From Karstenula rhodostoma CBS 690.94 (Eukaryota; Ascomycota; Dothideomycetes; Pleosporales; Didymosphaeriaceae): DNA of 64,000 nucleotides. The notes beneath the pieces were generated by a model that was not told the DNA's origin, did not search any database, and was given only the letters and a program-made list of their open reading frames with translations. Position numbers and translations under genes: made by a program. Positions 9,720 through 21,400 of the stretch are shown piece by piece (position 1 is the stretch's first letter; each line of letters opens with the position of its first letter). Where the stretch lies: the NCBI GenBank assembly GCA_010093485.1, contig MU001504.1, forward strand, positions 1,682,437-1,746,436, read 5' to 3'.

Positions 9720-10861
9720 ACCGCCGCGCTGTCGCCATCCGCGAGCCTTGCCTGAGGCCTCTCGCGACCGCCTCTGGTCCTCTCACCCATGCGCGGCCCG
9801 GGTGCAGCCAGCCTCAGCGCACGCCTCGACGGTGGCATGACCCAATCCCGCCCGGAAATGAAGGATGAAAGTAGCCGGCGCACGCCCCGATCACCGTGTA
9901 TGAACCTGGACCTCTGAAGCGGATCCCGTCATTTTCTTCTGCGAGGCTAGCGAAGCTCATTTCGCTTTGCCCATGCGCCGCGCTGAAAACATCTCGCCTC
10001 AGCTAGCGCCCATGTCATGTGCAGAGCCTCACGGGTGTGTGTAGAAAAGGAGAGCGTGCCCGGTGACGTCGACATGTCTTTGCTACCGACGTTTGCGCTG
10101 CTCAACAAGGATGCGCTGCTCAACAAGGATGCGCTGCCGACCGACCAGCTTGTCATGATGATTACTCTTGCCGCCGAGCTGACGCCCAGATGCAACCATG
10201 CCATAACCGCCTCATGCTTTCTATAGCGCCCTGCCTCGGCAAACCCGTCCGACCAAGCAAGCATCGTCCCGGCCATACTCCAGCGCCACGACCGACCGAC
10301 CCCGATCCGATTGCAATCCTCTGCGTACGGATACTGCAATCTGTCGACCTGGCTCCGATCTAAATCCCATGATAACGCTATAGTGCTATAGTGGAGCAGC
10401 CTCATCATGGCACCACCACCCGATGCCCGAATTCGCCTACACAAGATCGACCGAGGAGTTCGGGAACACGGGAGCCCATCTAACATCTTCTTGGGGGACT
10501 TGCGTGGGAGATGATCATCTTGTTTGGTTAGGTACCTAAAGCTTGCGGATGGCAGCATCGAGTTTCCTGTTCACTCATACATCATTCGAGTAAACGTCAC
10601 GGGCAGAACCATTATCTAGAGATCCGAAATTCATTCGATTGCTATCCGATATCAGGCTTTCAAGATTCCCATACCAGTCTGGTCATCTTCAACTCATGTA
10701 CCGGGCACTATGGTCGACGTGCTCGCTCCTCGCTCGACATGTGCGTCCAATGGAATCGTCCTCCAAAACCAGAAGACAACTCATCCAGGAAGAAATCAAT
10801 CCGTGATCCAAGCACCAACCCCTCGCAAATCCTCATTCTCTTCCACGTCCATCCCCATCCC
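9720..10861. other. Intergenic, one doubtful long ORF
   Basis: A 203-codon minus-strand frame (9947-10558, ATG start) lies here. It has no signal, domain or splice context, and includes a short tandem duplication (gcgctgctcaacaaggat twice at 10095-10136). I do not call it a gene. Confidence 0.35.
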
Positions 10862-11448
10862 CTAGATGAGATCGTCCTGGAGGTCTTCCTTCTTGAAGGA
10901 GCTGTCCAAGTCAATGTCTTCCTCGAATTCGAGGCCCTTCCGGTCGTCGGCTGGCGTGGAAGGAGCCTCGTCGGTGACCTTGCCCTTCTTGCCACGGCCC
11001 TTGGGGGTGGCCTTGGGGGTGCTCTTCGGGGTGGCCTTGGGCTTCTTGGGCGTCATCGGGGGAGCAGCGCCCTCGCCTGCACCGCCTGCGTGTGTCAGTA
11101 CTTGCCTGTGTATAAAGAGACGATAGGATGCGATACGTACCACGCTTCTTGGGCGTCGGGGCCACGGGCTCGAAGGACTCGCCGGTGTCAGCGCGCGCCT
11201 TCAGCTCTTTGGCCTTCTTGAGAACGGAGCGGAACGAGTGCTGGAAGGACGAGGCCGTCTTGGTGCCGTCGAGTGACGACATCATGGCGTATTGGGCGCT
11301 CGAGATGGAGACACTGCCGACGGCCATGAGGAGGACGGCGACGGTGTCCTCGGAGAACATCTTGCCGCCGCCGGAGTTGCCTTCGTCGGCTGCCATGTGT
11401 GTCAGTAATGTGCAGCATGATAGCTGCGTCTTGGGGCGACTTACACAT
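10862..11448 (-). CDS. Small basic, probably nuclear protein with TPKK repeats
   Basis: Preferred model: three exons, 11445-11448 (ATGT only), 11141-11389 and 10862-11085, giving 158 aa starting MSDEGNSGGGK. Intron 1 (11390-11444) has donor gtaagt, branch ctgac and acceptor ggcag. Intron 2 (11086-11140) is gtacgt...cgcag. An alternative ATG lies inside intron 1 at 11396, in frame, giving MAADEGNSGGGK (159 aa) if that intron is kept. The N-terminal half is a compact helical segment (MFSEDTVAVLLMAVGSVSIS, FQHSFRSVLKKAKELKA). The C-terminal half is a Lys/Pro tail with repeated TPKK and TPK motifs, then an acidic end. This fits a chromatin- or DNA-associated protein; no function is assigned. Confidence 0.7.
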
Positions 11449-12047
11449 TGCGGTTGCTAAGGAGCTTATTGTAAGCGGATATCGGTGGTGCGGAAGCACG
11501 AGCAGCGGGATGCGATTCTGGGCACGAGTTGTTAGATGAGGTTCTTCCTGGGGAGAGAAAGGAAGGAGGGCGAGCCACCTTTGAATAGTAGACGTGGCCG
11601 GAGGTGGCGATGCAGAAGTCGTGGTGGCCAAGAATTGCGTGAGATCGTTGTGGTGAAGAGAGCCAGGCCACAAGCCGAGGGTTTTGTAGTGAAGCGGGCG
11701 ACGCTGGCGTTGCTGTGGTGAAGGTGAGTGACAAGTTTGCGATAGACTGGCGCCAGGACAGCAGCGACGACGTGGCAGCTAAAGCGGCGAGATAGCGAGG
11801 TGCTCACTTTCACTTACTATCTGGCAGCTAGGCTACCTATACTGGTCTGTAAGTGTGTTAACGACATGTTCTGTACTCCCAACTCTTGATCTGTAGAACA
11901 AACAACAGCAACATCAAACTGCAGTATTGTGGGCTGGATCTACCCTGATGTGTTGTTACAAGTTGCTATCTCTGGTTATATGGCTAGATAGCTGTCTTAG
12001 TCGGTACACGCAGCGAAGAGCTGTCCGCATATCAATCCAGATGCTGT
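11449..12047. other. Intergenic between two minus-strand genes
   Basis: Promoter and 5' UTR of the basic protein gene and 3' flank of the SET/MYND gene. Open frames here have no supporting signal. Confidence 0.5.
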
Positions 12048-13644
12048 TTATTTCCCCATCTCAGACAACAGCTTCACCTGTCGTTGGATAGCCGCATTCA
12101 TCGCATCCTTCGACCCAAATTTGCCCAGCAATTCGCTTTCGACCTCTGAAAACTTCTGCTGCACGCTCTTCGCGAAAGCACTTTCCGACCCATGGCTCAT
12201 TTTCGACGTGACGTTGATCGTGTTGATGAGCATAGCCGCTATGAGCGCCATATCCGCGCCCAGAGCAACTTCCGTGCCCGCACTCGCCAGATACTGCGCC
12301 AGCATCGCCATTTGCCAGGTTTGAACAACGCGGATAGGGTGGTGGATCTCAGGGTAGAGCTTGAGTATGACGTGGCGATGGCGCTTTGCACATTCGAACC
12401 ATGCACCTTCATAGTTGCCAACTGCGAGCATGTTGACGATTAGATCGTCCCTAAGAGCAGGTAGAGGTTGGCGGTGAGCGAGCCACAGGTTGGATTTGGT
12501 GCAGAAGGCGATAGCAACCTCGATGGTGCGGATTGCTTCGGCTGGGTCGGGTTGCTGCTGTACTTCTTCATAAAGGTGGAAGACTTTCGCTTGTAATGCC
12601 GCAGCTCTTTGCTCATCGGTTGGTGCTCCTGTATAATCATCCTGGTTACGCTTGATTTCCTCATCGGCTAGCTTCCGGTAATGAGTCGTAAGAGTGTCCG
12701 GCTTTATTGCCCACTCGTCTTCTTGGGAGCTTAGACCCAGTTGACACTTGCTGCATTTACATTCGAAGAACCAGCGCTGTTGGAGCTCACTTTGCCGTCG
12801 CGTCAAGGGCATCGTGGGGTCGATATACGAGATGAACAGCTCCTCGTCCTTCTTGATGTCTCTGAGTGCTCGGAGCTGCGTCTGCGGTCCATCCATGACA
12901 ATGTACGTATTCGGGTTGCAGGAGTGATTCAGATGGCACAACAATGCGTCGATGAGAATCCCAAGTGGTTCGAAACTCGGAGTTACGAGTGTCATTGAAT
13001 TGGACAGAATTCTGGCGTACATTTGAGCGACGAAATCCTCATTGAAGGTATCTTGCGTCGCGGAGAATTGGCTGGTACCCCTGGCCATCAGCTCGATTCC
13101 GCCAAAATTTCCATTGGCTTTGAAGTCATCGATGTGGGAGTCAAGATGACGCAGCAGCTGCCACATCTGGTCGTCTATGAGGCCGTGTTTTCTCCGGACC
13201 AAGATTTCCATGCAGCCAAGTACTGCTTTAGGTAGCTCTCTGTCGGCGACCGGCTTTAAGTTCTTACATTCATGCTTGTGGCCGCGATTCCATGCTTCTT
13301 TCTGGCATGCCTATTGCTGTCATCAGTGAACTTGCTTGCTTACAGTGCGGTGCGCAATGTACCTTGCTGCAGTATCGGAACCTTTTGCATCCCGCGCACA
13401 TTTGCACTGTGATACCTTTCTTCACATACAGTCTCGAACCTATGGATGAGCCCTCGGTCCAGATGTAACAGTTTGCGCAGGTATCCTTCAGTCTTTCGGA
13501 CTCCAGTGATGCCATGAGTGGACGTTGTATCGTGACTATAGGCTCTCCGCTTGTGAGATCTCTATTGCTAAAGAAACCTTTGCCCGCGGCCTGTCCACCA
13601 ATGATAGAGTCTTTGATGTAGTATCCGTGATCATTCTGGCTCAT
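12048..13644 (-). CDS. SET and MYND domain lysine methyltransferase (SMYD-like)
   Basis: Two exons (13363-13644 and 12048-13310), with a 52-nt intron (gtacat...aatag) falling inside the MYND finger; 514 aa. The split SET domain begins with GKGFFSNRDLTSGEPI. A MYND zinc finger follows at about residues 52-110 (CANC, CAGC, RYCSKACQKEAW, HKHEC). The SET core follows, with NHSCNPN at about 222-228 and ELFISYID at about 251-258, then a post-SET cysteine cluster (FECKCSKCQLG). The C-terminal 230 residues are helical and TPR-like, as in SMYD proteins. SET enzymes transfer methyl from S-adenosylmethionine to lysine; the substrate cannot be read from sequence. Confidence 0.88.
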
Positions 13645-14945
13645 AGTGCCGGTATCCAGCTGCGTATGCTTGAGCAGACCTCGGGGTGAATAAACGGCTC
13701 CTGGGATTGTGTGTTGAAAGTCCTGGTATCCTTCCAGCGAGTCGGAAAATTGAACTGACGTGGATGCAGCAAGTTGTGTTACTTCAGATGTTTACGTGTT
13801 GTGCAACAAGATGCCGTTTCAATGTTCGTGTTTGAGAAGAGGGTTCATACTATTCCTAAGTGAGCTTAGTGCGTACAAGAAGCGAAGCGTCCAGCTCAAC
13901 GTTGACCTTTCCAAAGTTGCCGTGCAATCACCACATGATGTATACTTTGCTGTTTGTCCTTACCCTATCATCTCAACGGTTAAAGGACCATTTACTACTA
14001 AGCGATCTGGATTGCCTATCGCTCGTGGATTTATACTGTGTAATTCCAATTCGATCTTTTCATAGCTGATAGTCCTTTAACCTGGGAATATATTCTGAAA
14101 TGCATGTGCATTGCAGCAATCAATACTCTGTGCTTGATCCTTGTTTATGTCGGCACAAAATCATAGCCAGCATACTACGCGAAATGTACGATAACTTAGT
14201 TTGCTGCACAAGCACAAGCACAAGCACAAGCGTTGTGCTGTGCTATAAAACCCTTTGCGCTATTCAACTACTGGCTGCAGTACTGCCTGCGTATTCAATC
14301 ATCTCCACCGTAATCATGAATCGGAATCACCGCAAGCTCCGAGGTAAGTAACAAACGACACACACAACCCATCGAGGGTCGATCACTCAGAAATTTGGAA
14401 ATGCCGCCCGCCTCTTGGCCAGTCCCATCCCACTTTGGATGGAGTTTCCGTACAGACCTTTTCTTGAAAAGCGAGAAGACGTATCAAGAGAATTATTCCC
14501 GCAGCTCGGAAGATCTCTCTAACTGCCTGTGTTGTATCCACAGCCTACTGGGGATTGCCGTTCCTTTGCACGACAACCTTTTCGTTCCCATCGAGTTCAA
14601 AGCAGGACATTTTCTTAATTGTTGGGCAACCTCCAAGATCCAACCGAAACCCTTCTGCTGCTGAGTAGGCGACAAAGCCTTGAAAGTCGGGTGAATGTAG
14701 GCAATTCCGCTGCGTTAGTTGCGGCGATATGACGTGGGAAATGAGCGGATGTGTTGAAACGATACTGCTAAACCATGCAGGTATGTTTTGAACCTTTGCA
14801 GGCTTGATCTGATGCTAAAATATTGCCGGCACTGAAATGACAACATCACATAGAGCAACCGCCCATATTCGTAAGACATGACAAAAAGACTTGACTACTA
14901 GCAAAGGACATAGCATGACCGAGTCGCCACGCTCTTGGCACAGAC
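13645..14945. other. Intergenic, possible short ORF near 14.35-14.52 kb
   Basis: The 5' flank of the SET/MYND gene and 3' flank of the GT34 gene. A short acaagc repeat is at 14209-14231. A protein-like plus-strand frame around 14,390-14,520 (FGNAARLLASPIPLWMEF) has no phase-consistent first exon that I could find. Confidence 0.35.
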
Positions 14946-15949
14946 TTAATAGAAGTCTTTCCAATTTCCCCAGATAATCTCGTCCTTGTACTTCTTCATG
15001 AGCTGTCCTGTTGGATCCTCGCCCTCGACATGCGCCCATGCGCCAGCAAAATGCACCAGAAAGTGGCCGTGCCTCCAAGGACGCTCCGGCTCCTCGTAGC
15101 ATGGTATCTCATCCGGGAACGAGTTGATCATCCACTGCGGAATGCTGGTAGTCCTCTGCTTAGAGTCCGGGTCCTGCGCTAAGAGCTTGGTGATTGCGTC
15201 CTGCTCGCTCAGCTGCGCCTCCGGGTCCGCCTTCTTTCCTGCCGCCTCAACGGCATAAACGTCGTCCAGAAACTTGAGCGAACGCTCGTGGGACCGTACG
15301 ATGAATGAGCCGAGATTGAGGTTATTGCAGTCGTTGGAGAAGAGGAAGTCAAGTTCGTCTGGGTTCGTAGCGTTCTTCAACGTCTCCACTATGATATCGG
15401 TGACCTTGATATCAGTGTTCGTAATCAAGGTGTCGAAATCGAGCCACCATATCCAGTCCCACTGTTCCTTCTTGACCAGGCGTCGGATCATGTCAAACTT
15501 CCACCAAACGGTGCCTTTATCCCTTGTATGCGCTTCGTAATCGACGATGAGGTCGTAGCCATGGCGACGAACGTAGTCTGGCGATTGGTCAGTCAAGTGG
15601 TTACTGCGGACGGTTCTGGCCACGTACGGTCTTTGGACTTGAGCGCGATGTGAACGTACGAGTGCTGCTCCGTCACGAACGTCACCAGAGCAACCCGAAG
15701 TGGTTTCTTGGGAGCCGCGGGCACAGGCTTCGTGGTGGCAACTGGGGCTGGCTTCTGTGCGATCGACGCTGCCAACGGTTTCTTGTCACCTGCGATCGCT
15801 GGTTTGCGCTCTGCTGGGGGTGGCGGCGGTGGTCGCGAGGCGGGTGCGGGATCGGGAAGCGGCGACTGACTGAAGTGCCATCCGAGGAAACCACAGAAGA
15901 TCAGAAAGAGAAGGAGCGTCGGCGGTATCCTCAGCGACCGCACCAGCAT
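14946..15949 (-). CDS. GT34 family glycosyltransferase, type II membrane protein
   Basis: Two exons (15628-15949 and 14946-15577), with a 50-nt intron gtacgt...gccag; 317 aa. Topology is typical of a Golgi type II enzyme: a short cytosolic tail, one membrane segment (IPPTLLLFLIFCGFLGWHF), a Pro/Ala/Lys-rich stem, then a catalytic domain from VALVTFVTEQHSYVHIAL. GT34 hallmarks are YVRRHGYDLIVDYE, WWKFDMIRRL, the metal-binding DxD in WIWWLDFDT (about residue 155), LNLGSFIVR, EQDAI and the C-terminal HFAGAW. GT34 includes yeast Mnn10/Mnn11 and fission yeast Gma12, which elongate mannan or add alpha-galactose in the Golgi. The exact linkage cannot be assigned. Confidence 0.88.
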
Positions 15950-16443
15950 CTTGAGAATGAATGGATATCCAGGCTATCACAGCGCGCGGAGAGCTGAGCC
16001 AGGGCTGCCATCGCCAAAGTCGCCCTTGCTGAAGTGCCAAGTATGTGAGGGCTGAGGGCTGAGGGCTATTATCGTTGGCGCCCACTACGCGGGTCGAGAC
16101 CACCAGCTAGGTCGGGACGAACTGAATCGGGCCGAGGTCACGTTATTGCGCGAGTTGGAACCTTGGAAACGGCATGCCGGTAGAAAGAAGGCAAAGAGCA
16201 CACATAACAAGTGTAGCATTTGGTCGTGATGTGAGGTTCCCCGTTGCTCCACAGTTTGTTCCTGCCAAGCTGTTTGCTCCCGGACGCGGGACCTGCGGGC
16301 AGCTGTGGAGCTGTATGCCGCTAACCCAGCCGCGGCCCTGCCCCTGCCTTCCCAACCACCCCGCAAGTGAGTGAATGGTGATATCATTTGGTGATACCCA
16401 CAACTCATCGTGTGCATCTCATCGGGCGCTTCGCAACAGCGCA
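15950..16443. promoter_or_regulatory. Divergent promoter region, GT34 and GRF-finger genes
   Basis: 494 bp between two oppositely oriented start codons. A short repeat gagggctgagggctgagggct lies at 16,047-16,066. I see no defined transcription-factor site. Confidence 0.4.
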
Positions 16444-17611
16444 ATGTCCAGCTTCCGAGGCAGAGGAGGAAATCACGCACGCCGGGGCGGAGGAGGCGCA
16501 TGGCGTGGTGGATCCTCCGCACCCAAAGGAACCTTGCTCAACGGCGTTTGGCACTGTAGGTCGATGGGTGATACTCTACACTAGTCTACCTGTATCTAAC
16601 AGATATCAAGGTGAATGCAGCCCTCCGTTGCCTGCAGTCCATTTTGAGGTAAAGAAGGCAGGTCCAAACAAAGGCAAATGGTGTGAGTACCCGCTATCAA
16701 GGAAGTAAACACGCGCACCTCTGAACATGCTCGCAGTCCGCACTTGCCAGAAGCCACAGGAGGAGCGCTGTAAATTCTTTCTATGGGACGCCGATGCCCA
16801 TCCGCGCGAAGCTGCCGCCCTAGCGAGCAACTCGCGCACTGAGCCCAGCCCTGAAACTACGACTACACCCCGAGCCCAACGTGTTGCGTCCCCGCCCCCG
16901 CCATACACGCCAGAAGGTGGTCCTTCAGGGAATGGTAGAAAGCGTGATCGTGCGACAGCCCAACAAGAGGAAGATGAGTTTGACTTGGGCGAAGGGAACG
17001 ATGCTTTCCAAGAGGAGCTCGATCAGGTCATGGCAGCTGCGGAAACACCGAGCAAGAGGCCCCGCACCGATGCCTTTGCAACTCCTTCTCGTCCAGCAAG
17101 GCGTAGGCTTCCATGGCAAACCGACACCGGTCCCCAACCAAGCGCACTGCCGACGCCACAAACAGAATCGCGAACCTCGAATGAGCTCTTCCCAACACGC
17201 TTCAGTGCTCCTGAGAACTCCATGCTCACTCCCTCACGTTACCGTTCATCCAAAGACTTTGGTACTATGACACCCAGCTCCTCTCCGAACGAAACACCGA
17301 CCCCGGCTCGCTTCAAGAACGTGTCAGAGCACGATCTTGTCCGAGATGCCTTCAGTGTGCTGCGCGATGCAAACGTTGAGCTGAACGAACAGACAAGAAA
17401 AAACCTGACTGCCGTGCTTTCGAGACATGCGACCATCGCTGAAGGTGTGAAGAAGGGGCGCGACGTTGCAAGAGCCTCAATAACCGCCAAGACAGCAAAA
17501 GTGACCGAGCTAACGTATCGCGTGAGCACACTTGAAGCTGAGTTGGAGGCCGAAAAGGCAAAGGTTAGCCATTTGCAGTGGACGTTAGAACATGGGCAGC
17601 AATCAGACTGA
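16444..17611 (+). CDS. GRF zinc-finger protein
   Basis: Three exons (16444-16555, 16611-16682, 16737-17611), with introns of 55 and 54 nt; 352 aa in frame. The N-terminus is RGG-like (FRGRGGNHARRGGGGAW). The GRF finger spans the splice sites, residues about 33-80: NGVWHCECSPPLPAVHFEVK, GPNKGKWFRTCQKP, ERCKFFLWDADA, with the four zinc-binding Cys/His/Cys/Cys positions. The GRF finger binds single-stranded nucleic acid in TopoIII, APE2 and NEIL3. The rest is disordered, Pro/Ser/Thr-rich with a KRPRTD nuclear-localisation-type patch, ending in a coiled coil (about 265-350, ELTYRVSTLEAELEAEKAKV). A DNA-repair or nucleic-acid role is likely but inferred. Two phase-perfect splices make the model firm. 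Confidence 0.85.
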
Positions 17612-18480
17612 TGGTTGCCTCAATGTCAATATTCACGTTCAGCGCTCTGTGACAGAGGCTTATGGTTGGACTTGCACGATCTGCACCTGTCCTGTCGCGG
17701 CACATTGTGAGTGACTTCACGCTGCAAGATGCCCATTCGAAGCCATGCAGCTGCGCATGCTTCCTGCTGGCCGTCGTTGCCATCTGGTAGCCAGTGCCAC
17801 ACATGCTTTTCGTGGCTTGCAGTGGGCCAAACCAGTATGTGCAAATACAAGCCTGGAATACATGCGAGTCGCTCACGTGGCAGAATGTATATTATGGCGG
17901 CCTAGCATTAATATGAAGCAGTTTATTAACAGCGCTCACCGAACAGTAAAAGGTGGAAATAGAGCCGAGCCAAGACGCGTAACCGGAACCGGGAGCGTTG
18001 TTAGCGCATCAACTAAGAGGCCTTGTTCATCACAAGTGCATGTTTATCACTTCTGTAACTCGTGGGTGACACTTTTCGCAATACCGCGTAAATGAAGAGT
18101 CGTTGCTGGCGGTTGAACGCTCTTGCCGTGGTTGGCTGAGGGCCAGGCAAGCCAGCGTGGTTTTCGCGACAACAATGACGCCACCATGTTGCGCGTTTTG
18201 TGCGGTTTTCACCAACGCGCTTTTTGTGCGGCGCACGGCCAACTTGCCAGAACATTCGCATGAAACCCATCTCCCTCCCTCCCTCGTATACCTTTTAAAC
18301 CAACGAAACCCCGATGTGCTCAGTCCTAGATTCTACAGCCTGATCGCTTCTTTGACTGAGATTAAGCAACCCCGGCTTCACCGTCGGTTGTGACCATCCC
18401 CACATATTAACTACACCAATCCCCGGATCGGTACCACACTCAGGCTTTCCAGCCCATATTGCTGAGCCTATCCGATCACT
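17612..18480. promoter_or_regulatory. Intergenic upstream of the copper ATPase
   Basis: 869 bp with no supported gene, directly upstream of the ATPase start. I see no clear copper-responsive element (the TTTGCTC core of yeast Mac1). Confidence 0.4.
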
Positions 18481-21400
18481 ATGGCTTTCGCACATCTAAG
18501 GGCCAACCCTGGCCAACCACGGCAACAGTCAGCCCAAGATCTGGTAACGACGACGCTGTTCATAACCAACTTGCACTGCCCATCATGTGTAGAGGTCATC
18601 CAAGACTCCCTGAGCGGATTTTTGCCGGTGCCAGAGTTCGTGTCTTACTCTATCGTTTCTCATTCCGTTGTCCTGCGCCACATAACATCCCTTTCTGCAC
18701 GGGATATCGCTGTCACACTAGAAGCCGCCGGTTTCGAGTTACACAGCATTTTTCAGGACAACAGAACCGTGTTCGCCCCTGTTGAGATTTGCCGTTTCGA
18801 CGATCGTAGCAAAGAGTGGGAGACAAATTTGGAACACGCAGTGGCGAAGTGGTTCCAGAAAGGAGCCCCAGACGATTCAAGAGAAAACATGTACAAGCGA
18901 GAGAAACACGCGGAGCAGTGTGAGCAGTGCAAAGCCGAGGCAGGTGGCGTACAACTGAACATCGACAATTCATGGCCTAGCAAACTGCAACCCGTCGTGA
19001 CATCGCAAGCGCTGGGCTTCGCAGACAAGTTCGACGGAACAACATCCCAACGTCTCGAAAGTATAGCCATCGGCACCTCGTCAGCCACCTTGAGCTGCAG
19101 AGCGACGATAGCGATCTCCGGCATGACATGCAGTTCTTGCGTGAGCAGCATCACACACGTTGTTCAAGAGCTCCCGTTCGTGCAGTCGGTCAATGTCAAT
19201 CTGCTCACCAATAGTGGGACGGTTGGCTTTGAAGGAAGAGAAAGACTGAAAGAGATCGTCGAGAGTATTGAAGATACAGGGTTCGATGCGACCGTCGAGA
19301 GTGTCGAGGTTCTCGATACTTGGAAAGCCACGTATGCTATCGGCGGTATGACTTGCAGTGCCTGTGTTGGAAATGTTTCTCGAGCTTTGGAGACGCATAA
19401 TTGGGTGGAGAAGGTGGACGTCAATCTGGTCACAAACAGCGCTACCGTTGTATTTTGCGGGAAAGACCATCTATCACAGATCACGGAAACGATTGAGGAT
19501 GCAGGCTATGATGCCACGCTTGATAAGGTCGAGCCCGAAACTACATTGAAACCGGAGTCCAGCGAGAGAACTTTAGGTATCCGCATCGACGGCATGTTTT
19601 GCCACCACTGTCCGGAAGACATTATGAGGACCATTGGCGATAGATATGGAGAGCAGAATGGGGTCGAGTTCGAAAGACAGAGCTTCTCAGAACACTCCCC
19701 AATACTGAACATTAGGTATAAACCCGACCCTCCCATCTTCACCATTCGCGATATTTTCAGGTCGATCGAAGGTATGAACCCGAGTTTCAAGCCGTCTATC
19801 TATCACCCTCCGACAATCGAAGACCGTGCGCGGGAGATGCATGCACTGGAACGGAGACGAGTGTTGTTCCGGCTGTTACTCTCCGTGCTCATTGCGATAC
19901 CCACATTCATCTTCGGCATCGTCTTCATGAGTCTCGTGAAAGAGACTCATCCGATCCGTCGTTACGTGATGCAGCCGATGTGGGCTGGTAACGCTACCCG
20001 GCTGAGCTGGGCTCTCTTCATTTTGGCAACGCCCGTCTACTTTCTCGCCGCCGACACTTTCCATCGCCGAGCTATCAAAGAGGTGAAAGCCATGTGGCGC
20101 CCAGGAAGCCGCACTCCTTTCCTCCACCGATTCATTCGGTTTGGAAGCATGAACATGCTCATGTCGCTAGGCACAAGCATTGCATACTTTGCATCGGTTG
20201 TTGAGTTAGCATTGGCTGCCGCGAAAAAGTCTTCAGGATCGATGAACGACTCTTACTTCGATGCCGTAGTGTTCCTAACGATGTTTATCCTTATCGGACG
20301 ATTCCTAGAGGCATATAGCAAGGCGAAGACTGGCGACGCCGTCACGTCGTTGGGAAAGCTCCGACCAGAAGAGACCATCATGGTAGATACTGAGAGAGGA
20401 GACCTGAAGGTGGCGACAGACCTGCTCGAAGTCGGCGATATAGTCCGTGTCCACCACGGTACCTCACCGCCTTTTGACGGTACAATACTGGATGGCGCCA
20501 CCACCTTTGACGAGTCTAGCCTCACGGGCGAGTCGCGACCAGTCAAGAAAGAGCCAGGCGATACTGTTTACTCTGGAACCGTCAACAAAGGTTCTCCTGT
20601 AAAGATCAAGATCACCACGATTGCAGGCACCTCTATGCTCGATCAAATAATCAACGCCGTCCGTGAAGGCCAAACCCATCGAGCACCAGTAGAGCGTGTT
20701 GCGGATACCATCACAAGCCACTTCGTTCCGTTTGTCGTACTCGTTGCCGTGTTGACTTGGCTCATCTGGCTTATTCTCGGCACCAGTGGAGGTATCCCCA
20801 AGGACTGGATGAATGAAGGTTCGGGTGGTTGGGCGCTCTGGTCTTTGCGTTTCGCCATCGCTGTGTTCGTTATCGCCTGCCCTTGCGGGATTGGCTTAGC
20901 GGCCCCAACTGCACTCTTCGTCGGGGGTGGTCTTGCTGCGCAACATGGTATTCTTGTCAAAGGTGGCGGAGAGGCGTTCCAGGAGGCGAGTACGCTCGAC
21001 TGCATCGTCTTCGACAAGACAGGGACGTTGACCCAAGGCGGTGATCCTGATGTGACCGACCACAGCATCAATGAGGAGTGTGGCGAAGGTGCCGCTGTTG
21101 TTTTTGGTCTCGTCAAAGCTCTGGAAGAAAACAGCAGCCACCCCATCGCAAAGGCCCTTGTGAGTTTTTGCAAGACCAGGTCCGCCGATACTTTCGATAC
21201 GATCACCGTGGATGAAGTACCTGGAAAGGGACTCAAAGGCACCTTCAAGGTGGCCGACCGGCAGGTCACTATCATCGCGGGCAACGAGGCGTTCATGGAC
21301 GACCACTCGGTATCCATTCCAAACGCTCAAACATCAACATTACACGCTTGGAAAGCACGTGGGGAGTCTGTCGCATTAATCGCACTGCTCTCGAACGCGA

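Noticed and set aside
9280..9868. Long open frames on both strands with NEQ, HFV or ILF repeats
   Set aside because: They arise from a stop-free 9-nt microsatellite that is open in every frame; no start context, signal or domain.
9947..10558. 203-codon minus-strand ORF
   Set aside because: ATG start but no domain, signal peptide or coding-like composition; length alone is not enough at this GC content.
20643..21317. 224-codon ORF antisense to the copper ATPase
   Set aside because: Shadow of a long conserved gene; no independent features.
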